Positions 1 through 7,260 of a stretch of 37,395 nt of DNA are shown here, piece after piece. Source of the DNA: Candidatus Hydrogenedentota bacterium (GTDB lineage Bacteria; Hydrogenedentota; Hydrogenedentia; Hydrogenedentales; CAITNO01); assembly GCA_012523015.1 (NCBI GenBank), contig JAAYJI010000260.1, positions 1 through 37,395 of the forward strand, given 5' to 3'. Under the pieces are notes generated by a model. It saw only the letters and a program-made list of their open reading frames with translations. It was not told the origin of the DNA and made no database searches. Made by a program: the position numbers and the translations under genes. The first letter of the stretch is position 1, and every line of letters starts with the position of its first letter.

Positions 1-48
1 TAGCTTGGCCTTGAACTTATCCGTGAATTGTCTGCGTTTCTTGCCCAT
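1..48 (-). CDS. IS3-family transposase OrfA, N-terminal 16 codons only
   Basis: Read on the minus strand, the first 48 bases encode MGKKRRQFTDKFKAKL and continue out of the window. This is the usual opening of IS3/IS911-type OrfA proteins: a basic start followed by F-(T/S)-x-(E/D)-F-K-x-K, leading into a helix-turn-helix that binds the element ends. The ATG lies at 46-48, preceded by a purine-rich GAAAGGATGCAG that works as a ribosome binding site. Only the N-terminus is present, so nothing can be said about whether the element is intact or whether orfB follows by frameshift. The family call rests on 16 residues plus the terminus-like DNA beside it. Confidence 0.6.
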   Translation of the reverse strand, partial: MGKKRRQFTDKFKAKL

Positions 49-121
49 CTGCATCCTTTCTTTTTGACCATTTAAAGGATACAGATTCCACTTAAGACAG
101 TGGTACTAATTTCGGGGTAAA
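1..121 (-). mobile_element. Terminal part of an IS3-type insertion sequence
   Basis: The minus strand from about 121 down reads as an element end: a CCCCGAAATTAGTACCACTG segment, then a short CCACT/AGTGG inverted repeat, then the OrfA ribosome binding site and start. This arrangement, with a C-rich terminus roughly 60-75 bases from the first ATG, is common in IS3 elements. The outer boundary is not fixed because the other end and the target duplication are outside the window; 121 is an estimate. Confidence 0.4.
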
Positions 122-137
122 CCGCAATCATAGCAAT

Positions 138-183
138 ATGCCTGCAGCAGCCCCTATAGTTGTCTGTTGCAGGCATTTTTTTT
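138..183 (+). terminator. Rho-independent terminator
   Basis: The stem ATGCCTGCAGCAG pairs with CTGTTGCAGGCAT (one G-U pair) around a 13-base loop and is followed by eight T residues. No plus-strand gene precedes it in the window. It probably belonged to a gene to the left that is now separated from it by the IS element. Confidence 0.8.
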
Positions 184-637
184 CAAAGGAAGTCTTTGAA
201 AGAAAATCGTCAGCAATTCCAAAATAAAAAACGGGCGTGACGATTATTGTTTTTAGCCACTATCTAGAAGTCTTTCCTCCCTTTTTCCTTCCTCTCTTCA
301 ATTTCCAAATTAGTTCACAGCCCAGATCCGGCAATCTTATGCTCATTACTTCCGTGTGGCAGTGACTCTTTATTTCGAGTTTCGTCGGGTCGCGTCAGCA
401 CTTCCCTTAAATCACTTTCATCGAAACAAAAGGTCTGCTCTCTATTTGTCGGTATAAGCGACTATAGTTCAAATAACCTAATCTGTTTTTGCATATTACT
501 AATATTAAGCACTAAGGTATAGTGGATATTTTGCGGAATAGTAACACAGTCAAAAATGTTAGGGCTAAGTAGTATGGTGATACAAAAGTGTATCGCTACT
601 GTGCAAAAGAAAAAGATCAATTGCAAGGAGAGAGTCT
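184..637. other. Gene-free leader region upstream of the lipoprotein gene
   Basis: No convincing ORF or RNA gene was found. The stretch is AT-rich towards its right end. At about 577-597 there is an imperfect hairpin, GTGATAC ... GTATCGC, ending about 40 bases before the lipoprotein start, in its probable 5' leader. No promoter could be fixed: candidate -10 elements such as TATAGT near 520 lack a well-spaced -35. Confidence 0.3.
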
Positions 638-1861
638 ATGATTAAGCATGTGTTTGTATCATTGTGTTTATTTGGAATGGTTGCCTTGATGGGCTGCTCC
701 AATGATTCCATGAAAGACGCCATCGACTTAACGGTGGGCGGCGAATCTTTTACCGGCGTCATTAAAACAGATGATATCCGTTGGTATAAAACGCAACTGG
801 AAGCAAAGAAGGAATACGCGTTCATCGTCAAATCAGACGAATACAGGGGTTCTGTCGGCGCTATTTTTTCGGTCTACCTCGTAGAAGATGATGTTCAAAA
901 CTTGATGTGGCAAGAACATTATGATCCCTCCCGATTTATCCAACTCACCCATGAAAATGATGACTGTTGTGAGGAACAATTTCCACCTTATTACGACGAA
1001 TGGAGTTATGCCAAACAACTTGCCGTACCTTATTTCATGGCCCCGAAATCCGGCACCTACTATATTTCTATCGAGGGCTATACACAGGTTAATGGCGATA
1101 AGCCCGCCAACACCTATGCCTATGCGGACACCTTGGTGTACAGCGTGGCTGTCAAATATGCCTACTCCCCCTTCAATCCGCAAGGCGTGAACATTGAACC
1201 TAAACCTCAAGGTGCGGGTGTGCCTTATGTAAACTCGATGATAGAATCCTACGAAGAAGTATTTCACCCCATTTCACTAAAACAAAACCATACCTATCAA
1301 GTGCAAATTAGGCGAAGCGACAACGTGTACTTCCCCGAATGGCTCGATGAATATGGAGAAGAGTTGTCCGATTCGATGTACTTTACCGCGCCTTATGACG
1401 GTACCTTCTTGCTTTGGGTCGAAGGTTTCGGTGATATGTTCGGCTATGCTGAATACGGCTTGCGGGTTCAAGAAGATGATCACGGAAATACTATGACCAC
1501 CTCTACAGAAATTCCGCTCGAAGCGGCGTCCACGGTGAAGGGGTATCTCGGAGAAAATGATCAAGATTGGTTTAGCATTACTATACCCGGCAAAGAAGAT
1601 CCGGAAAGCCATAGCTATAACCAATATCGCATCACCATTGACAATCCGGAAAAATTTAACTTGAGTGGAATTGCACCGGAATTAGACGATGACGCACAAG
1701 TTATTCCGGGAAGTTATCTTTTGATCCAGCAAAATCATGAATACAAAATAAGTTTTCAGGTTGTCACGAATCCCCTATTTTCTTATTTGAATAATCAGCC
1801 CGACGGAGCAGGCGCTTACACCATTTCGATGAAAAAACTTGCTCCTTTAGAAGTCGTCTGA
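638..1861 (+). CDS. Secreted lipoprotein with PPC-like beta-sandwich segments
   Basis: A 407-residue protein with a type II signal peptide: a hydrophobic stretch at residues 5-18 and lipobox L-M-G-C with Cys20 as the lipidation site. The mature part is Asp/Glu/Tyr-rich. It carries segments resembling bacterial pre-peptidase C-terminal (PPC) domains: one near residues 33-60 (DDIRWYKTQLEAKKEYAF) and a clearer one near 300-400 (ENDQDWFSITIPG). PPC domains are usually appendages of secreted enzymes, yet no catalytic domain is visible here, so this may be a free binding or structural lipoprotein. An AAGGAGAG ribosome binding site lies 7-8 bases before the ATG. The gene stands alone, with a terminator 30 bases downstream. 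Its function is unknown; the lipoprotein call is strong and the domain call moderate. Confidence 0.75.
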   Translation: MIKHVFVSLCLFGMVALMGCSNDSMKDAIDLTVGGESFTGVIKTDDIRWYKTQLEAKKEYAFIVKSDEYRGSVGAIFSVYLVEDDVQNLMWQEHYDPSRFIQLTHENDDCCEEQFPPYYDEWSYAKQLAVPYFMAPKSGTYYISIEGYTQVNGDKPANTYAYADTLVYSVAVKYAYSPFNPQGVNIEPKPQGAGVPYVNSMIESYEEVFHPISLKQNHTYQVQIRRSDNVYFPEWLDEYGEELSDSMYFTAPYDGTFLLWVEGFGDMFGYAEYGLRVQEDDHGNTMTTSTEIPLEAASTVKGYLGENDQDWFSITIPGKEDPESHSYNQYRITIDNPEKFNLSGIAPELDDDAQVIPGSYLLIQQNHEYKISFQVVTNPLFSYLNNQPDGAGAYTISMKKLAPLEVV

Positions 1862-1892
1862 TTTTTTCATCCGATAATAGTTTATAATCTAT

Positions 1893-1940
1893 GCCTGCGG
1901 CAGCAGAACAAAGGTCTGCCGCAGGTCTTTATTGTTCTTA
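1893..1940 (+). terminator. Rho-independent terminator after the lipoprotein gene
   Basis: GCCTGCGGCAG pairs with CTGCCGCAGGT around a 12-base loop, followed by the T-rich CTTTATTGTTCTTA. The stem core closely resembles the terminator at 138-183, so two copies of a related terminator flank this gene. Confidence 0.7.
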
Positions 1941-1983
1941 TTTAGGCATTGTATTTTTTTTGATGCAAGCAGCCGCTAAGCGC

Positions 1984-2013
1984 TTGACACGGGAGTCCTT
2001 AATTTCGTAGAAT
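1984..2013 (+). promoter_or_regulatory. Sigma70-type promoter for rpmJ
   Basis: A perfect TTGACA (1984-1989) and TAGAAT (2008-2013) are separated by 18 bases. Transcription would start near 2020 and give a leader of about 78 bases before the rpmJ ATG. No Zur-like palindrome was recognised around it. Confidence 0.7.
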
Positions 2014-2097
2014 AGGGATATGAAAAAGCAGGGGAGAAGTATTTAGGGGTATTGGTTGTATTAATTCCTCCAAATTAAGTGTAAAGGAGTCTCTATT

Positions 2098-2223
2098 ATG
2101 CGTGTATTATCTTCTTTAAAAACGGCTAAGACCCGTCATCCGGGCTGCAAAATTGTGCGTCGCAAAGGACGTGTTTATGTGATCAATAAGATCAATCCAC
2201 GTTTTAAAGCGCGGCAAGGCTGA
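2098..2223 (+). CDS. rpmJ: 50S ribosomal protein L36, type B (zinc-free form)
   Basis: A 41-residue protein beginning [20 protein letters not shown] and ending NPRFKARQG, a clear match to the type B (YkgM-like) L36 proteins of the large ribosomal subunit. Zinc-binding L36 has a C-x2-C...C...H ribbon. Here only one Cys (residue 17) remains, and the position that is often Cys in type B forms (VIC) is Asn (VIN), so zinc binding is excluded. An AAAGGAG site 7 bases before the ATG supports the start. The gene is transcribed alone from a consensus promoter and ends at its own terminator. In several bacteria the zinc-free paralogue is induced under zinc limitation; whether a zinc-binding copy exists elsewhere cannot be seen here. 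Confidence 0.93.
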   Translation: MRVLSSLKTAKTRHPGCKIVRRKGRVYVINKINPRFKARQG

Positions 2224-2306
2224 GCCTGTTTGTTCTATTTGGATAGGGCTGACAGGGTCACGGCTGTTCCCGACAGACATTTTCTCTTTCTTTCTTTTTC
2301 CTTATA

Positions 2307-2347
2307 AAACCCTGTATCTCATGAGGTACGGGGTTTGTTCTTTTTCG
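2307..2347 (+). terminator. Rho-independent terminator after rpmJ
   Basis: AAACCCTGTA pairs with TACGGGGTTT (one G-U pair) around a 10-base loop, followed by TGTTCTTTTT. It lies about 85 bases after the rpmJ stop. Confidence 0.8.
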
Positions 2348-2601
2348 GGGAAGCCGTTGCAGCGCAAAAGCCTTGAGGAAGGCGGCTGCAAGACAATACA
2401 CAAGCCTTTAAAAAGAGGCTTGATGTTACAACACCTCTCTGGGTTAAAATAGAAGGGCTTGGGATACTTCTTTCTTGTCCGGACTCCTTAAACCACACCA
2501 CTTCGGAGACGTTTATTAAACCCGTGACAGGCGGGATTCGTAAGCTTAAATATTCATTGGAAACCAACGTTCAACAGATACAATCGTGAAGGGAAGATAT
2601 T
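2348..2601 (+). other. Leader region of the AICAR transformylase gene
   Basis: No gene was found. The region has an imperfect hairpin (TTGCAGCGC ... GCGGCTGCAA, about 2356-2391) and a second small one (AAGCCT ... AGGCTT, about 2402-2421). A weak promoter candidate, TTGATG then TAAAAT 19 bases later, lies near 2420-2450. Neither hairpin has a T-run, so they are not terminators. The fold does not match a purine riboswitch that I can recognise. Confidence 0.3.
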
Positions 2602-3720
2602 ATGTCAAACAAAGATTTGAAAGCCATGTATCGTACTCGTACTGAAGGGGAATTTCCGGAACAATTTTCCGTCTTAGGGCAAGATTATGCAAAGGTGGAA
2701 AATCTCCGCTATGGTACGAATCCCCATCAACCTGCCGCTTTTTATCGTCCTGTCAAAGACAGCGGTCTGGTTCTTGGCGCTTATAAAATGCTTAAGACAG
2801 GTAAGAGCGGTTTATCGCAGACCAATCTTGAAGACATGCACCACGCTGTCGGTATCCTGAAATATATGAAACGGCCCGCCTGCGCCGTCATGAAACACTG
2901 TAATCCTTCCGGCGTCGCCATGCAGCACGGCTCCATGCCTTTGACGCAGGTCTATGAGCGTGCCCGTGACGCGGATGCACAAGCCGCCTTTGGCGGTGTC
3001 GTCGCATTTAATACGACTGTCGACGAAAATACAGCGGAAGAAATCATGCAAACGATTATCGAAGCCGTAGTCGCCCCGGACTTCTCAGAAGGCGCTTTGG
3101 AGCTCTTCAACGACTACGCGCGTTTTAAACGGAACAAAGATATTCGTATTGTTTTGACACCCCCTATTGCCGGACTGCCGAAATATCTGGGGGATACCCA
3201 AAATGCATGGGAAATGAAAGTCTTTGATGATGGCTCCATCGTCTTGGCGCAACCCTATCTCTCACGGATGCGGTCGGTGGAGGATTTTGTACCTGCCTAT
3301 AATGACCATGCTAAAAAAGGACGCATCGATATTGCCCGCCCTGCAACAGAACAGGAATTGGAAGATCTGCTCTTTGCATGGAGAGTCAATTTACACGTGC
3401 GCTCCAACGGCGTGGTGATTGCTCGAAACGGACAGACCCTCGCTGTGGGCACCGGCGAACAAGACCGCGTGGGCGCCGTACAGCAGGCTGTTCATAAGGC
3501 AGCAACAAAATATAAAGGCGACGAGTCGCTCAGCGGCGCCGTTATGGCATCAGATGGTTTTTTCCCCTTTCGTGATGCAGTGGATGCAGCAACGGGTTCA
3601 GGGATTAGTGCCATCGCGCAGCCGGGCGGCAGCGTGAATGACTATGATGCTATCGTCGCAGCCAATGAATCGAATACCGCCATGGTCTTCACATTGGAGC
3701 GCTGCTTCTCACATCACTGA
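2602..3720 (+). CDS. Stand-alone AICAR transformylase (PurH C-terminal domain)
   Basis: A 372-residue enzyme of de novo purine synthesis that transfers a formyl group from 10-formyl-tetrahydrofolate to AICAR, giving FAICAR. Family signatures are visible: RYGTNPHQ at 36-43, the catalytic KHCNPSG motif with Lys98-His99, FFPFRDAVDAA, and GGSVNDYD near the C-terminus. Common PurH proteins are about 520 residues because an N-terminal IMP cyclohydrolase domain precedes this one. Here that domain is absent and the protein starts a short way before the transformylase fold, as in the known stand-alone subfamily. IMP cyclohydrolase must therefore be encoded elsewhere. GAAGGGAAG precedes the ATG. The gene meets the HAD phosphatase gene tail to tail, 9 bases apart. 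Confidence 0.92.
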   Translation: MSNKDLKAMYRTRTEGEFPEQFSVLGQDYAKVENLRYGTNPHQPAAFYRPVKDSGLVLGAYKMLKTGKSGLSQTNLEDMHHAVGILKYMKRPACAVMKHCNPSGVAMQHGSMPLTQVYERARDADAQAAFGGVVAFNTTVDENTAEEIMQTIIEAVVAPDFSEGALELFNDYARFKRNKDIRIVLTPPIAGLPKYLGDTQNAWEMKVFDDGSIVLAQPYLSRMRSVEDFVPAYNDHAKKGRIDIARPATEQELEDLLFAWRVNLHVRSNGVVIARNGQTLAVGTGEQDRVGAVQQAVHKAATKYKGDESLSGAVMASDGFFPFRDAVDAATGSGISAIAQPGGSVNDYDAIVAANESNTAMVFTLERCFSHH

Positions 3721-3729
3721 TAAGCCCCC

Positions 3730-4515
3730 TTAACGTGCCATTAACGCCTTCTGCAGCTCTTTTACAGAGTAATAGACCAAGTCAGGCTTCCGGGTCGCTT
3801 TTTCAACGTCTTCCTTGGTACTCTCTCCGGAGAGTACCAAGATCCCCGGCATGTCCGCTTCATGGGCCATGGCAATATCTGTATATAAACGATCCCCTAC
3901 CATAGCGGTTTCCCCCGCTTCCCTTCCCAATACTTGCAACGCCAATTGTGCAAAGGCAGGTTCCGGTTTACCAATAAATTTGGGCAGGCGTCCTGTAGCG
4001 GATTCAATTAAAGCGGCGATGGCGCCGCAGTCCGGGATATACCCGTATTCTGTCGGACAGACGCGATCCGGGTTGGTGGCAATATAGGGGAGTCCGGCAC
4101 TAACCAACAAACAGGCCCGTTCCAGTTTTTCATAGGTAAGGGTCTTATCAAAAGCGATCACGACTGCTTCGGGATCTTCATGCTCAAGATCCATTCCGAC
4201 GCGCAGCAATTCTTGCTCAAAGCTTGGAGTGCCCAAAACACACAATCGACGGTAAAGCGTTTCTTTTTGTAAATATCGCGCCGTAGCGGCGCCAGCCGTA
4301 AGTATGGAGGAGACCTCCACGTTGATTCCCATACGCTTTTGTTTGTTTTGGTAATAGTCGCTATCCGCCGATGGATTATTGGTCAAAAATAAAAAAGGGA
4401 TTTCGGATTGTTGGAGATAACTTATAAATTCAACAGCGCCGTCAATAAGGTTTGGACCAAGATATACCGTACCGTCCATGTCCAGTAAAAACGCGTTAAT
4501 TCTATTTATAGTCAT
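3730..4515 (-). CDS. HAD-superfamily phosphatase, NagD/IIA type
   Basis: A 261-residue cytosolic phosphatase. HAD motif I is DMDGTVYLG, with nucleophile Asp12 and acid/base Asp14. Motif II is the TNN of FLFLTNNPS (residues 45-47), Lys lies in GKPEPAF, and motif IV is GDRLYTDIAMA. The large cap inserted between motifs II and III and the VYLG after motif I place it in the IIA subclass (NagD, AraL, p-nitrophenyl phosphatases), which act on nucleotides or sugar phosphates; the substrate cannot be read from sequence. An AGGAGAG site lies 5-6 bases before the ATG. It is a single gene, convergent with the AICAR transformylase gene, and downstream of a terminated small-peptide unit, so it probably has its own promoter. 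Confidence 0.88.
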   Translation of the reverse strand: MTINRINAFLLDMDGTVYLGPNLIDGAVEFISYLQQSEIPFLFLTNNPSADSDYYQNKQKRMGINVEVSSILTAGAATARYLQKETLYRRLCVLGTPSFEQELLRVGMDLEHEDPEAVVIAFDKTLTYEKLERACLLVSAGLPYIATNPDRVCPTEYGYIPDCGAIAALIESATGRLPKFIGKPEPAFAQLALQVLGREAGETAMVGDRLYTDIAMAHEADMPGILVLSGESTKEDVEKATRKPDLVYYSVKELQKALMAR

Positions 4516-4553
4516 CCCTTCTCTCCTTCTTTATAGTTGCTGTTACATTAAAA

Positions 4554-4581
4554 ATTGTATTCGGTTCATCATCCGTCAAAA
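4554..4581 (-). promoter_or_regulatory. Possible promoter for the HAD phosphatase gene
   Basis: On the minus strand TTTTGA (4581-4576) and TACAAT (4559-4554) are 16 bases apart, about 40 bases before the ATG. The -10 is good and the -35 weak. The position suits the gene because the upstream unit ends in a terminator. Confidence 0.35.
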
Positions 4582-4710
4582 CAGCGGTATCTAACGAAGA
4601 CCGGCATTAGGAACACCACCGCCGTCTAAGGCAGTCTAACCGCTATCCCCTTCCCTTTGCAAGAGGACTCTGTTTGAAGGGCAGCTGTAGGCTGAATCGA
4701 AGTCTCTAAA

Positions 4711-4754
4711 TAAAACAGGCATGTACGCTTTCCAAAGGAAAGAATACATGCCTG
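4711..4754 (-). terminator. Strong terminator of the small-peptide unit
   Basis: On the minus strand CAGGCATGTA..CTTTCC pairs with GGAAAG..TACATGCCTG around a 3-base loop, followed by TTTTA. It lies 33 bases after the stop of the second small gene and closes that unit. Confidence 0.8.
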
Positions 4755-4786
4755 ACAGTCGTCAAAAAAGGACTTAATCGGGGCAA

Positions 4787-5014
4787 TCAATAATAGTAGT
4801 TGGTGCCGGTATCCGTATCGGTATCCGTTCCCGTGCCTGTCCCGGTTCCGGTACCGGTGCCTGTGCCGGGAATAATCTTCCAAGCCGCTTGTCTATCGGC
4901 CAGTAGGAGTCGATCAATAACAGCTGTGGTAAATTCCAATTTGATTTGGAAATTACTGATTTGGGCATGCTCCGGCTTTTGAGATACCGGTCTAAGATGT
5001 CTTGATGTACGCAT
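4787..5014 (-). CDS. Small protein with Gly-Thr/Asp-Thr repeat tail (paralogue B)
   Basis: A 75-residue protein of no family I recognise. Residues 1-46 form a basic, leader-like part containing KPEHAQISNFQIKLEF and IDRLLL. After Ile-Ile-Pro come seven Gly-Thr pairs, three Asp-Thr pairs, another Gly-Thr, then Asn and three Tyr to the end. The N-terminal part matches the preceding 42-residue gene: both read PV..KP...Q(L/I)SNF.I..EF followed by (L/I)D(Q/R)L. GAGGGAG lies about 10 bases before the ATG, and the two genes are 18 bases apart, so they are co-transcribed. All four Gly codons are used in the repeat, which argues that the peptide sequence itself is maintained. There is no signal peptide or membrane segment. 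A modified-peptide precursor (leader plus variable core) is one idea, but no maturation enzyme is adjacent. It could also be a structural or regulatory peptide. Confidence 0.65.
   Translation of the reverse strand: MRTSRHLRPVSQKPEHAQISNFQIKLEFTTAVIDRLLLADRQAAWKIIPGTGTGTGTGTGTGTDTDTDTGTNYYY
4802..4867 (-). repeat. Hexanucleotide coding repeat (GGNACN / GATACN)
   Basis: Eleven in-frame 6-base units encode seven Gly-Thr, three Asp-Thr and one Gly-Thr. Third codon positions vary (GGA, GGC, GGG, GGT; ACA, ACC, ACG). This is unlike a recently expanded microsatellite, where units would be identical. Confidence 0.85.
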
Positions 5015-5032
5015 TATTGTTTCACTCCCTCT

Positions 5033-5161
5033 TTATCGGGTTAAAATGAAAATGAACTCAATCAACTGATCCAATGAATTAAGCAGGAATTCTTTCCAAA
5101 TATAAAAATTGGAGAGTTGCGACAGGGCCGGCTTCCGCGTTACCGGTTTATGATGCTTCAT
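5033..5161 (-). CDS. Small protein, 42 aa (paralogue A)
   Basis: Begins MKHHKPVTRKPALSQLSNF and ends in a hydrophobic LIEFIFILTR. AGGAG lies 8 bases before the ATG, and a consensus promoter stands about 110 bases upstream. Residues 5-33 match the N-terminus of the next gene, with KP, Q-(L/I)-SNF, EF and (L/I)-D-(Q/R)-L in the same order and spacing apart from one or two residues. The two diverge completely after that: this one stops after a short hydrophobic tail, the other carries the Gly-Thr repeat. The shared start, separate ribosome sites and common transcript support both as real genes produced by duplication. Function unknown; the hydrophobic end could contact a membrane or a partner protein. 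Confidence 0.6.
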   Translation of the reverse strand: MKHHKPVTRKPALSQLSNFYIWKEFLLNSLDQLIEFIFILTR

Positions 5162-5266
5162 TTTTATTCTCCTGACCGAGTTAATGCCTTTTGTATCGAT
5201 CACAGGTCACAATTTATATTCCAACAACCTGCCCAGACCTAGGCAACACCACTTTATTATGCAGTA

Positions 5267-5295
5267 TTAATACCACAAATGCAAGTTTTTGTCAA
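5267..5295 (-). promoter_or_regulatory. Sigma70-type promoter for the small-peptide unit
   Basis: On the minus strand a perfect TTGACA (5295-5290) is followed after 17 bases by TATTAA (5272-5267). The transcript would have a leader of about 100 bases before paralogue A. It lies just after the end of pckG and reads away from it in the same direction, so the unit need not depend on pckG transcription. Confidence 0.6.
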
Positions 5296-5373
5296 GTATT
5301 TCCTTTTCCTATCAATGTAAACTTTTTCGGTTCCACCTAGCGAAGCCATTCTCTACGGGTGATTTGCCGGCGG

Positions 5374-7260
5374 CTATTCCGCTACAGGCAACGAAAAGGG
5401 CGAGATGTAGGGGCCAAATTCTTTTTCAGCAGCCACTAAGCGATCCCGTTGTTCGTTCAAGATTTTGAAAAGGAGTTCCGGACCGTCAAAGACTTGCTCG
5501 TGATGAAACTTCATCACACGATCCAGCTTGTCCAGATTCTCTTGGATGCGAATCGTGAATTGTTCCTCATAAGCTTCACGGGTGTATTCTTTGTTTAGCA
5601 CTTCTTTAAAGAGCTCTTTCAAATCTTCATAGCACGGGATCATGCCCGTGGGTGCTTTCAGCGCGCACACTTCATTGTGGACACGCCGTTCCATCCATTT
5701 CACCCAAATATGTTTGTCGCGCACACCATTGACAAATTTTCCCTCTTTGTTGCGTAAGAAATAGTTAACACCAAAGATTAAGGGCGGGCGCTCTACTTTT
5801 GTTCCAAAATCTAAATTATTTTTAATGTATTGCCCCAAAGGAATGGCGACAAAATCCTGAATACTCATGAGGTTAATTTCAGGCACCCCTTCTTTGCCTA
5901 TGGTAGCGAAAGTGGTCTCTGTCTCAAGGCTGGCGCCATAGGCGATAATACCATGTTCCCAACTGAAGGCTTGCTGACAGGGTACATACGCCAGAGCGTC
6001 GCGGCCGCCGTACATGATTCCCGACAGCTCGACGCCACAGGGGTTTTCCAATTCCTTGTCGCAGTTTTGCAGGGCACGCAGGGAAATGGCATAGCGCGCA
6101 TTTTTGTGGGCCAATGGAATTTCCGCCCCTTCTTGGTCTTTCTTTCCTTTGTACCATTGTCCGACGAAAGTCTCGCCGTCATCGGGCGTTTCCCTATCCA
6201 TACCCAGCCAATAAGGTTTTCCGTCTTTGACCAAGACGTTGGAGAAAATCACTTCACCCGGTTTGTTGAGGGCATCCCAAATAATGGGGTCATCTTTTTC
6301 CGTTACGTTTTGGATAATACCAAAAATACCGGCTTCTGCATTTACTGCCATACATTTGCCATCAATCGCTCTGAAGAATGCGATGTCATCGCCCACAATG
6401 CTTTCACCGGGCAACATGGCCGTGGAGGTCTTTCCGCAGGCACTTGGGAAGGCACCGGCAAAATACGTTTTGCGTTCGTTTTTGCCGTGAACGCCCATGA
6501 GGAACATGTGTTCTGCAAGCCAGCCTTCGCGACTCGCTTTTTGAATGGTTAAACGGAGCGCAAGCTTTTTAAGTCCCACCGTATTGCCCGCATATTGGGT
6601 ATTGACGGAATAGACGATATCCGTTGTGTGATCAATATAAATCCGCTTCTTATCGACCTCTGCGCTGACTTTGCGATCATCGACTTTACCGCTTGAATGG
6701 AGTGTCGCGAAAAACCGGGCATCTTTGCCGAGACGTTTAAATTCGTTAAAACCGGGGCGGTATAACAGATCCAGAGAATGAGAGACGTAGAATGAATCGG
6801 TGCATTCCACGCAAGGGATGCTGAAATCTGAAGCATTCGGTCCAAGCGCCATAAAGCGCACAACCATAATACGCCCACGCATAGAATCTTTTAACAGTTC
6901 GCGAATTTCTTCAAGCCCTTCTTCGCGGTCAATTTGGTTCAATGCCTTACTTAGCGACTTCCCTTCAGGCACAAGATACTTCGTTACTTCACGGTCTCGT
7001 CCTTGATCTTGGGGACCATCAAAGTGAATGGTATGGCCATCAATGCACAGGGAACGTTCTTCACCGATTTTTTGTGCCATCTCACGGGTATAAGCAATAT
7101 CTTCTTCTTCGTCAGTGCTCACCCATACGGAATCCGGGGCACACAGCTCAACGGAATCCGCCAAGAATTGAAAAAGCGCCTCGTTATTCAAAGACTCAAT
7201 CAATGAAGAATTGCGTTCATCAAGCATGGCTCGTAATTTTTCAAGATTTGAATTACTCAT
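5374..7260 (-). CDS. pckG: Phosphoenolpyruvate carboxykinase (GTP)
   Basis: A 628-residue cytosolic enzyme that interconverts oxaloacetate and GTP with PEP, GDP and CO2, a control point between the TCA cycle and gluconeogenesis. GTP-type signatures are clear: the P-loop with its reactive Cys, AFPSACGKTSTAML, near residues 271-285, GDDIAFF near 291-297, and the conserved C-terminal FGVNYFLRNKEGKF region. Length is usual for the GTP class (about 600-630) and larger than ATP-type enzymes. A TTG two codons upstream would also open the frame, but AAAGGA is correctly spaced (8 bases) from the ATG at 7260 and too close to the TTG. No partner gene is adjacent; the gene ends in TAG. Confidence 0.96.
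   Translation of the reverse strand: MSNSNLEKLRAMLDERNSSLIESLNNEALFQFLADSVELCAPDSVWVSTDEEEDIAYTREMAQKIGEERSLCIDGHTIHFDGPQDQGRDREVTKYLVPEGKSLSKALNQIDREEGLEEIRELLKDSMRGRIMVVRFMALGPNASDFSIPCVECTDSFYVSHSLDLLYRPGFNEFKRLGKDARFFATLHSSGKVDDRKVSAEVDKKRIYIDHTTDIVYSVNTQYAGNTVGLKKLALRLTIQKASREGWLAEHMFLMGVHGKNERKTYFAGAFPSACGKTSTAMLPGESIVGDDIAFFRAIDGKCMAVNAEAGIFGIIQNVTEKDDPIIWDALNKPGEVIFSNVLVKDGKPYWLGMDRETPDDGETFVGQWYKGKKDQEGAEIPLAHKNARYAISLRALQNCDKELENPCGVELSGIMYGGRDALAYVPCQQAFSWEHGIIAYGASLETETTFATIGKEGVPEINLMSIQDFVAIPLGQYIKNNLDFGTKVERPPLIFGVNYFLRNKEGKFVNGVRDKHIWVKWMERRVHNEVCALKAPTGMIPCYEDLKELFKEVLNKEYTREAYEEQFTIRIQENLDKLDRVMKFHHEQVFDGPELLFKILNEQRDRLVAAEKEFGPYISPFSLPVAE

Noticed and set aside
4800-4982. 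Plus-strand ORF with Val-Pro/Val-Ser repeats
   Set aside because: It is the complement of the Gly-Thr repeat. It has no ribosome site, and the promoter and terminator fit the minus strand.
5830-6552. 240-codon plus-strand ORF
   Set aside because: Antisense to pckG, whose motifs are unmistakable; it has no family features.
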